Assembly: GCA_017536285.1 (NCBI GenBank)
Contig: JAFXHP010000040.1
Coordinates: 1 to 36,535, forward strand
DNA: 36,535 nucleotides
Source of the DNA: Clostridia bacterium
Lineage (GTDB): Bacteria > Bacillota_A > Clostridia > UMGS1883 > HGM11501
Direction: 5' to 3'
Both the position numbers and the translations under genes were made by a program. How positions within the stretch are numbered: position 1 is the stretch's first letter; each line of letters begins with the position of its first letter. Under the pieces are notes generated by a model that was not told where the DNA came from, did no database searches, and saw only the letters and a list, made by a program, of their open reading frames with translations. This document shows, piece by piece, positions 7,390 through 13,610 of the stretch.

Positions 7390-7638
7390 ATGATGAAAAA
7401 GTTACTTGCTCTCTTAATGGCAGCTATGATGGTTTTCGCATTCGTAGCATGCACAAGCGAAGAAGTTGTTGAAGAAACAGTTGAAGAAGTAGTTGAAGAA
7501 ACAACTGAAGAAGTAGTTGAAGAAGCTACTGAAGAAGTAGTTGAAGAAACAACTGAAGAAGTAGTTGAAGAAGCTACTGAAGAAGTAGTTGAAGAAACTA
7601 CTGAAGAAACAGTTGAAGAAACAACTGACGCTGAATAA
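7390..7638 (+). CDS. acidic repeat-only lipoprotein
   Basis: GGAGGG precedes ATGATG at 7390. The first about 20 residues are a type II signal peptide: MMKK, a hydrophobic core, and FAFVAC with the lipobox Cys near residue 21. The whole mature part is a degenerate repeat of Val-Val-Glu-Glu-Thr-Thr-Glu-Glu units with no other domain, so the protein would be a lipid-anchored, extremely acidic rod or coil outside the membrane. Function is unknown; cation binding or a spacer role are only guesses. It has its own promoter and terminator. It is the plus-strand frame that carries signal peptide, lipobox and RBS, so the Ser/Thr-rich antisense frame is a shadow. Confidence 0.78.
   Translation: MMKKLLALLMAAMMVFAFVACTSEEVVEETVEEVVEETTEEVVEEATEEVVEETTEEVVEEATEEVVEETTEETVEETTDAE
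7459..7626 (+). repeat. 24-bp (8-codon) tandem repeat in the lipoprotein gene
   Basis: Units of the type GAAGTAGTTGAAGAAACAAC recur about every 24 bp, and alternation of ACAACT with GCTACT gives a 48-bp higher-order period. Such arrays can change copy number by slippage or recombination without losing frame. Confidence 0.85.
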
Positions 7639-7650
7639 TTTATAAATAAA

Positions 7651-7684
7651 AAAATAAGCACTGCTTTAAGGCAGTGCTTATTTT
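7651..7684. terminator. bidirectional terminator
   Basis: A 14-bp stem (AAAATAAGCACTGC / GCAGTGCTTATTTT) with a 6-nt loop and T-tract, between the convergent lipoprotein and oxidoreductase genes. Confidence 0.92.
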
Positions 7685-7685
7685 T

Positions 7686-8525
7686 TTATTTACATTCTAT
7701 CCATTCATTTAACTTTTCTGATGCCTGTAATGCTGCGTCGCGAAGTGCCATGACTTTTAAAGTTTCGCAGGAACAAAAGCTCTGTTTTCCTGTTTCATAG
7801 AAATTAAGTATATCTGAAATAAGGCCTTTGAAGAAAGGAGACTTCATTTCCGAATAGAATTCGCTTCCGTCTTCCTTTGTTATGCATACTGAAAAGGGGA
7901 GGGGGTTGGCATAAATCATAGTGGCTTTCTTACCTTCTTCAAATTCTGCCGTGATTATATATTTTTTATCCTGACAATCTGCCTTTACCCTCAAAGGTGA
8001 TACGCCAAGAGTTTTTATAACCATTTCTGCCTGATGAATGATATATTCGGGCAAATTGCTTCCTCCGCCGGTGGTAATTATGGATTTTGCCAAAACATCC
8101 TTTATTTCATCGCCATAGCGAAGGGCGGAAGTAGAGAAAATGGGTGTGCCGTATTTTTCCGAAAGCCCGAAAATTTCTTTTGCTTCTGAAAGGTTCGGTG
8201 CAAAGGTCTTATCAATGTATGTAAGCTTTTTGTATGGGAGCACCTTTTTGGCATATTCCAAATGTTTTTCGGGGTTTGAGGGAGCAAGGATTAATAAACA
8301 ATCGCTCTTTTCGCAAAGTTCCTCAATGGTTTCGCACTTTGTTACGGAAAACTTTTCGCACCATTCATCCGTGGTCATGTGGTCAAAAACCGATGGCTTT
8401 TCGCCATAGGCATATGCCACTTCGTAGGAAAGACCCTTTTCCGCACAAATTTCCTTTATCCAGGCGGGGTAGTTGTTGGCGTGCCATTCGGAAAGGAAAA
8501 AGTCAATAAAGCCGATTTTTTTCAT
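7686..8525 (-). CDS. Gfo/Idh/MocA-like protein with degenerate N-terminal motif
   Basis: About 279 residues starting at ATG 8525; the TTG two codons earlier is less likely. The general layout is that of a Gfo/Idh/MocA oxidoreductase: a beta-alpha N-terminal half with CLLILAPSNPEKHLEYA and YIDKTFAPN in the place of the usual EKP loop, then a beta-sheet C-terminal half. The classical GxGxxG dinucleotide motif is absent (the N-terminus reads MKKIGFIDFFLSEWHANNY) and the protein is about 60 residues shorter than its neighbour. It may bind NAD(P) weakly or be a partner subunit. It starts 2 nt after the stop of the upstream oxidoreductase gene, in the same operon. Confidence 0.6.
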   Translation of the reverse strand: MKKIGFIDFFLSEWHANNYPAWIKEICAEKGLSYEVAYAYGEKPSVFDHMTTDEWCEKFSVTKCETIEELCEKSDCLLILAPSNPEKHLEYAKKVLPYKKLTYIDKTFAPNLSEAKEIFGLSEKYGTPIFSTSALRYGDEIKDVLAKSIITTGGGSNLPEYIIHQAEMVIKTLGVSPLRVKADCQDKKYIITAEFEEGKKATMIYANPLPFSVCITKEDGSEFYSEMKSPFFKGLISDILNFYETGKQSFCSCETLKVMALRDAALQASEKLNEWIECK

Positions 8526-8527
8526 AA

Positions 8528-9583
8528 TCAAACCTCAAGCTCCTTCTCTGCTTCGGCAGAAGCATAAAGTCTGTCAAGAAGCTTTGCACTTTCCAAAATG
8601 TTATCGATGTGGTTTCTGTTCTTTACGCCGCTTTCGCAAGAAAGTAAAAAGTCTCTGTCTTCACGCTCATACATATCGGGAATGTCATATTCGGGAGCAA
8701 CTGTCTCCAGCGTAGAACCGTCATAAAATTCAAACTTTCCGCCATAGGTAAGACGAGCACCGCCCTTATCACCGCAGAAATCTATAAACATTTCGTTTTT
8801 AGCTATGTTCTGAGCCCAGGCACCGTTAAAGGAAATGGAAGCCTTATCTGTACGGATAAAGCCTGTGATAAAGTCATCAACGTCATTTGTTCCGTTTTCG
8901 ATGTCGGCGGTATCTTCGGCCCACATTCCGGTGTACTTATATTCCTTCATATCCTTAGCCATTTCAGAGTATGCGTTACAGGTAAGATTCTTAAGCTTTG
9001 CATTGCCGAGAATGTATAAGATAAGGTCTAAAAAGTGAATACCCCAGTCGATTAAAACGCCGCCACCGGACTGACTCTTGGTGGTAAATGCACCGCCGAG
9101 GCCGGGGATGGAGCGGAAGGAACGGAAGGAGCAGTAAATGTGGTAAAGTGTACCGAATTTTCCTTCTCTGTTCATTTCTTCGAGCATTTCAACGGACTTG
9201 TGATAACGGTTGCAAACGCCGATGTTTAAAATTTTTCCTGCCTTAGCCGCAGCTTCTGCCATTTCGCAGGAAAGGGCATAGTTTACTGTGATTGGCTTTT
9301 CGCAGAATACGTGCTTGCCGGCTTTGATTGCATCCATTGTAACCGTGTAGTGAGCATAGTTTGGTGTAAGTACATAAACTGCATCAACCTCGGGGTCCGT
9401 CAAGGCCACCTTATAGTCTGTGATAATGTTTTCGATTATGGGATAATCCTTTTTAAGTGCCTCTGCCTTTTCGGGGATAAGGTCGCAGGCATATTTGATT
9501 CTTACGTCCTCAATTCTTGAAAGTGCGGGGAAATGTGCATTTTTTGCAATTCTTCCACAGCCGATGATTGCAAGTGTTTTCAT
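8528..9583 (-). CDS. Gfo/Idh/MocA family oxidoreductase
   Basis: A 351-residue NAD(P)-dependent dehydrogenase. IIGCGRIAKNAH at the N-terminus is the Rossmann GxGxxA/G motif, VYVLTPNYAHY is the family's second strand-loop, and HVFCEKPITVN contains the EKP motif that binds cofactor and substrate. GGGVLIDWGIHFLDL (about residue 174) carries the Asp and His of the active site. Members oxidise or reduce sugars, inositols and related polyols. GGAGGA precedes the ATG. The gene is first in a two-gene minus-strand operon divergent from an AraC regulator, which probably controls it in response to a carbohydrate. Confidence 0.9.
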   Translation of the reverse strand: MKTLAIIGCGRIAKNAHFPALSRIEDVRIKYACDLIPEKAEALKKDYPIIENIITDYKVALTDPEVDAVYVLTPNYAHYTVTMDAIKAGKHVFCEKPITVNYALSCEMAEAAAKAGKILNIGVCNRYHKSVEMLEEMNREGKFGTLYHIYCSFRSFRSIPGLGGAFTTKSQSGGGVLIDWGIHFLDLILYILGNAKLKNLTCNAYSEMAKDMKEYKYTGMWAEDTADIENGTNDVDDFITGFIRTDKASISFNGAWAQNIAKNEMFIDFCGDKGGARLTYGGKFEFYDGSTLETVAPEYDIPDMYEREDRDFLLSCESGVKNRNHIDNILESAKLLDRLYASAEAEKELEV

Positions 9584-9602
9584 AAAAAATCCTCCTTAAT
9601 TT

Positions 9603-9620
9603 TGTCGGACATTACCGACA
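9603..9620. promoter_or_regulatory. dyad in the 5' leader of the oxidoreductase operon
   Basis: TGTCGG-N6-CCGACA, a perfect 6-bp-arm palindrome lying between the predicted transcript start (near 9626 on the minus strand) and the ribosome-binding site. Candidate operator or small leader hairpin. Confidence 0.4.
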
Positions 9621-9632
9621 GTTGTTAATTTC

Positions 9633-9660
9633 ATTATATACCAAAATAATGATATGTAAA
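9633..9660 (-). promoter_or_regulatory. sigma-A promoter for the oxidoreductase operon
   Basis: Minus strand TTTACA (9660-9655), 16-bp spacer, TATAAT (9638-9633). Confidence 0.7.
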
Positions 9661-9689
9661 TGCCTTTTTTTTGAAAAAAACATATCATT
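9648..9689. promoter_or_regulatory. 10-bp inverted repeat overlapping the -35 box (AraC operator candidate)
   Basis: AATGATATGT (9648-9657) and ACATATCATT (9680-9689) are perfect inverse copies 22 bp apart; the left copy overlaps the -35 of the oxidoreductase promoter. A related AACATATC occurs at 9710-9717. The position between divergent genes fits a site for the AraC-type protein. Confidence 0.45.
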
Positions 9690-9703
9690 TTTTTGGATTT
9701 ATC

Positions 9704-9732
9704 TTGAAAGAACATATCCGTTGTGTTACAAT
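9704..9732 (+). promoter_or_regulatory. sigma-A promoter for the AraC-type regulator
   Basis: TTGAAA (9704-9709), 17-bp spacer, TACAAT (9727-9732). A transcript start near 9739 would exclude the TTG codons at 9671 and 9704 as translation starts. Confidence 0.65.
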
Positions 9733-9754
9733 ATGCCTGAAAGCAGGTGGTTTT

Positions 9755-10630
9755 ACGAAAAAGATAACTAAATCTGATAAAAAATATCATCTTGATATAA
9801 ACCATATCGGAAACACGCAGGATTTTGACGGTATATCCTTGGTGCAGGCGGGAAGAATGAACTGCGGTGAGGAAACCGTAATACCGCGTCACGCCCATAT
9901 CGACTGGTTTGAGATAACTATAGTAAAAGCAGGCGAGGGCGAAATTGCTACGGGTGATAAAAAAAGCAAAGTTTCGGGCGGAGATATATACCTGTCATTT
10001 CCCTGCGATATGCACGAAATAATATCGGACAGGAAAAAGCCATTGCAGTTTGACTTTTTTTCGTTTAAGACAGAGCTTTCTCCCTTTTCTGATGAGCTTG
10101 AAGCGATAATGCAGAATTTCGCCTCTCCCGATGCGAGAATTTTTAAAAGCGAAAGGGCATCAATGCTGGTTGAAAATATAATTGCGGAGCTTAACGAAGA
10201 AGAATCCGTCCTTAAAAAAGAGACGGTATCATCACTGCTTCGGCTTATCGTGATAGAAATAATAAGGTGCTTTAAGGGGGAATGCAAAAAGGCGAGACAT
10301 TCTGAAAGCTCCGAGGCTTTTTGCTATCAGATAATGAACTATATCAACACCCATATTTATACAATCAAAAATCTCTCCGAGCTGGCATTTGTCTTTGACT
10401 ATAATTACAGCTATATTTCTGCTTTTTTCAAAGAACATACGGGAGAAACTTTGGCTTCATATTATAAAAGAAAAAAAATCGAAATCGCAAAACAGCTTAT
10501 AAGAGAGGGGAATCTCTCCGAATCCCGCATTGCGGAGTTGCTTGGCTATTCCACACTATACGCCTTTATCAAAGCCTTTAAAAATTATACGGGGATGGCA
10601 CCCGGGACTTTTAAGAAAAGCCTTAAATAG
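9755..10630 (+). CDS. AraC family transcriptional regulator (start codon uncertain)
   Basis: The protein has an N-terminal cupin-type sensor half (HAHIDWFEITIVKAGEGEI, then GGDIYLSFPCDMHE) and a C-terminal pair of AraC helix-turn-helices, from about NLSELAFVFDYNYSYISAFFK to SESRIAELLGYSTLYAFIKAFK and GMAPGTFKK. It probably activates the divergent oxidoreductase genes on sensing a sugar. The start is a problem: the expected N-terminus around KKITKSDKKYHLD has AGGTGG four nt before an in-frame ACG where an ATG would be expected, and the only upstream in-frame starts are TTG codons (9671, 9704) at or before the promoter. The gene may use ACG, may start at a TTG, or may be losing function. The DNA-binding half is intact. 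Confidence 0.82.
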   Translation, partial: TKKITKSDKKYHLDINHIGNTQDFDGISLVQAGRMNCGEETVIPRHAHIDWFEITIVKAGEGEIATGDKKSKVSGGDIYLSFPCDMHEIISDRKKPLQFDFFSFKTELSPFSDELEAIMQNFASPDARIFKSERASMLVENIIAELNEEESVLKKETVSSLLRLIVIEIIRCFKGECKKARHSESSEAFCYQIMNYINTHIYTIKNLSELAFVFDYNYSYISAFFKEHTGETLASYYKRKKIEIAKQLIREGNLSESRIAELLGYSTLYAFIKAFKNYTGMAPGTFKKSLK

Positions 10631-10669
10631 AAATTCCGGAACTGTTTTTTCTGAAAGAAGCAGGGATAA

Positions 10670-10710
10670 TGATGTGACCCCAAAAAGTCTAACTTTTTGG
10701 GGTCACATCA
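10670..10710. repeat. perfect 18-bp-arm palindrome (possible insertion-sequence end remnant)
   Basis: TGATGTGACCCCAAAAAG, a 5-nt loop, then its exact inverse. It lies 40 nt after the AraC gene but lacks a following T-tract, so it is a poor intrinsic terminator unless the internal CTTTTT acts as one. TGACCCCAAAAAGT followed by TTAG-like bases resembles terminal repeats of some IS3-family elements from memory; there is no transposase here. The same arms could be two abutted element ends. Confidence 0.55.
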
Positions 10711-10766
10711 CATTGCATTGCTGCTTTTTATATCGTTTTATCCTGACTCCGTATCGTTTTTTCATG

Positions 10767-10795
10767 TTGACTCAAACATCAAGGTGTGATATAAT
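10767..10795 (+). promoter_or_regulatory. sigma-A promoter for the secreted GH/CBM operon
   Basis: TTGACT (10767-10772), 17-bp spacer, TATAAT (10790-10795), then the start codon at 10826. Confidence 0.82.
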
Positions 10796-10825
10796 TTAAA
10801 TACCAATTATGAAAGGATGGACGAC

Positions 10826-13597
10826 ATGAAAAAGGTATTAAGCTTGCTTATGGTGTTTTTAATGACTTTATCTCTTGCTACGGTAGTATCTGCAGGTGAA
10901 GTTACATTAAAGCCGGCTGATGTCGATGAAAAATCAGCAAAAATTTATACTCCCGAAATGCATATAGGAGGATTTGAGCATAAAGAGTACTTTATGTTCA
11001 AGGACGTTGACTTAACCGGCATAAACTCCATCGGAGTTACTGCAACCGTTAAGCTTCGTAACACAAGCTCAAACGGTGAAACTTTAGTTATTATGGCAGA
11101 TGACTATAAGAGGGGAGAACCCTTGGGCTACATAACCTTGTCCGATGACGGTGAAAACATAAAGGAATATACTTCCATAAGAAAAATTGATGGTGTGCAT
11201 GACCTTTATTTTTACTGCCTCTACGGAAGAGGTACGGGAAATGCTTCTATGAGGATTCACGATATAACCCTTTACGAAAAGGGGTTTGTAAATCCTGACT
11301 ATGACAAGTTTGTGGATGACTCTTTCATAAAGGATGTTTATTCCGATACATGGGCGGCAACCGACAGCTACGGAAGAGCGGTGGCTAACTTTGAAGAAAC
11401 AGGTGCACCTAAGACAGACGGCAGAGAAATCGGTATGCTTTACTGGAACTGGCACACATCTGAAGGCCCCAACCACCACGCAGGCGTAATTCCCGAGGTT
11501 GTTAAAAATAATCCAAATGCAATGAATAATTTTAACGACCCTGCCTGGGATGAACTTGCAAAATACTACTGGGGAGAGCCGGTGCTCGGTTTTTATACCT
11601 CCTATGATTACTGGGTATACAGAAAGCATGCGGAAATGATGGCAATAGCCGGTGTTGACGCCATATTCTTTGACTATACCAACGGCGGATGGGACTATAT
11701 CTCAACACTTAACGTAATTGCCGAGGCTTTCCGTGATGCTAAGGAATCCGGTATCGACATTCCAAAGTTTTCAATTTTCTCCCATATGGGTTCGGATTCT
11801 GATATCTGCTACAGAAACCTTATGACAATTTATGCAAACTGCTTTATCGAACATGACTATACAGATATCTGGTATCATTGGGAGGATAAGCCTCTTATCT
11901 TCGGTAATGCGGTGCCGGAGCGTGCAATAAATGCTGTTGATTCCGACAACTTAATGGAGCGTAAACTTGTTAAAGATACGGAAGATTTCTTCACAATCCG
12001 TATGAACGGCGGAAGAAATGACAGAACCTTTGACGATTACTGGATGTGGCTTGAAAACTTCCCCCAGGTACTCCGTAGAGCGGATGAGGAAACAGGAAGA
12101 CCTGAATTTGTTGTGGTAGGCACTGCGATAAACCAGTCCACCGTTTACGGAAATGGTATGACGGGCGTGTTCTCTGACCCCTATTCAAAAGGAAGAGGTT
12201 ATTCCGAGGTATTTGGTGAAGACTACACTGAAAACGGCATGAGGGAAGGTTACTTCTTCCGTGAACAGGCAAACCTTGCTCTTGAAGCAGGCCCTGAATT
12301 TATTATGCTTGACGGATGGAATGAGCTTACAACTGTTCGTTATGACGTTTACGGAATATTCAAGGGTGTCGTTTTTGTTGACACCTTTGACTATGAAAAC
12401 AGCCGTGATTTCGAGCCTGTACGTGGTCCCTTAAAGGATGACTATTACAACCTTCTTTGCGACTTTGTGAGAAAGTATAAGGGAGTACGTCCCATTCCCA
12501 CGGCAAGCGGTGCAAAGACTATTGATATTACAGGAGATGCTTCTCAGTGGAATGAAGTTGGCCCTCAGTTCTATAACTATTATCAGGACTATGAGAGAGA
12601 TTCATACGGTCTTGGTGTTCATCACACCACGACAGATGAAGTGCATCATTATACTACCAAGGTTGAAAATGCTATAAAAGGAGCTAAGGTAACCTTTGAC
12701 AGTGAGAATTTCTATTTCCTTGTAAATACCGAAAAGGACATAAGGACAGGGGTAAAGGGCTTCCTTACTCTTTACATAAATGCAGACAGAAACTATGCTA
12801 CAGGCTGGGAAGGTTATGACTATGCAGTAAACCTGACCGGTGATAAGGTGCTTTCTAAGTACAACGGAACATGGGAAACTGTGGGAAGCGTAAACTACGA
12901 AGTATCCGGTAATGCACTTCAGATGGCTGTTAAAAGGGAATTAATCGGAGAAACCGGAACGGTTGATTTTGAATTTAAGTGGACGGACTCTGTTTATAAT
13001 CCTGAAGATTTACTTAACTTCTATGCCGAAGGAAGCGTTGCTCCCTACGGACGATTCAACTATGTATTTACAGAGATTGCCGAAACTGCATTGACAGATA
13101 CAGAGCGTGCAACACTTAAAGATACCGAAACCACAATCATTAAAGCGGGAGCAGAAAAAATGATTGTGAAAGGTGCGAAGATGAAGGTTTATGAGGCTGA
13201 TACAAGAGTTTCTGCCTTTATGGAAAACGGCACACTTTACATTCCCGAAAGTGCATATAATGAAATTATGGGATATGGCAGAAGCAAGACTGAATATAAT
13301 GCTTCTTACAACCGTTTTGTTACAAGACATTTTGAACTTTCCGAAAACCTTGAAGAAATCATCAATTCCAGATGGACGACATGTGAACTTGGAAGCTTAG
13401 ACGTATTAATCGACGGCCATGAAGCTCATCTTTCAAACCCTGTAATATACAGAAACGGTATATTCTATATTCCGACATCGTTCATTGCGGAATGTTACGG
13501 ATGGGAAGTTAAGGATTTAGGAAACGGTATATTTACAATAAGCAGAAATGCGGCAGATATCAACACTGTAAACGCCGTGCTTTCTCACATTAACTAA
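10826..13597 (+). CDS. secreted GH71/GH99-like protein with CBM, CBM9-like and stalk domains
   Basis: The ATG at 10826 is preferred over 10817 because AAAGGATGG lies properly before it. A signal peptide covers about residues 1-23 (cleavage after VVSA). Roughly residues 25-150 look like a beta-sandwich carbohydrate-binding module. Residues about 195-560 look like a TIM-barrel glycosidase of the GH71/GH99-like type: REIGMLYWNWHT, MMAIAGVDAIFFDYTNGGW and FIMLDGWNELT, where the Glu of WNE is a candidate catalytic residue. Residues about 565-745 resemble a CBM9/DOMON domain (TGDASQWNEV..., YINADRNYATGWEGYDY). The C-terminal about 770-900 are a copper-amine-oxidase-like stalk domain. It is probably a cell-surface polysaccharide hydrolase. 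It heads an operon with the CBM32 protein 13 nt downstream. Family assignment of the barrel is by eye. Confidence 0.72.
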   Translation: MKKVLSLLMVFLMTLSLATVVSAGEVTLKPADVDEKSAKIYTPEMHIGGFEHKEYFMFKDVDLTGINSIGVTATVKLRNTSSNGETLVIMADDYKRGEPLGYITLSDDGENIKEYTSIRKIDGVHDLYFYCLYGRGTGNASMRIHDITLYEKGFVNPDYDKFVDDSFIKDVYSDTWAATDSYGRAVANFEETGAPKTDGREIGMLYWNWHTSEGPNHHAGVIPEVVKNNPNAMNNFNDPAWDELAKYYWGEPVLGFYTSYDYWVYRKHAEMMAIAGVDAIFFDYTNGGWDYISTLNVIAEAFRDAKESGIDIPKFSIFSHMGSDSDICYRNLMTIYANCFIEHDYTDIWYHWEDKPLIFGNAVPERAINAVDSDNLMERKLVKDTEDFFTIRMNGGRNDRTFDDYWMWLENFPQVLRRADEETGRPEFVVVGTAINQSTVYGNGMTGVFSDPYSKGRGYSEVFGEDYTENGMREGYFFREQANLALEAGPEFIMLDGWNELTTVRYDVYGIFKGVVFVDTFDYENSRDFEPVRGPLKDDYYNLLCDFVRKYKGVRPIPTASGAKTIDITGDASQWNEVGPQFYNYYQDYERDSYGLGVHHTTTDEVHHYTTKVENAIKGAKVTFDSENFYFLVNTEKDIRTGVKGFLTLYINADRNYATGWEGYDYAVNLTGDKVLSKYNGTWETVGSVNYEVSGNALQMAVKRELIGETGTVDFEFKWTDSVYNPEDLLNFYAEGSVAPYGRFNYVFTEIAETALTDTERATLKDTETTIIKAGAEKMIVKGAKMKVYEADTRVSAFMENGTLYIPESAYNEIMGYGRSKTEYNASYNRFVTRHFELSENLEEIINSRWTTCELGSLDVLIDGHEAHLSNPVIYRNGIFYIPTSFIAECYGWEVKDLGNGIFTISRNAADINTVNAVLSHIN

Positions 13598-13610
13598 GGA
13601 GGGATGAATT

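Noticed and set aside
7368..7661. 97-codon antisense frame rich in Ser/Val/Thr opposite the lipoprotein
   Set aside because: It is the mirror of the GAA/GTT repeat, has no RBS or signal peptide, and runs across the terminator.
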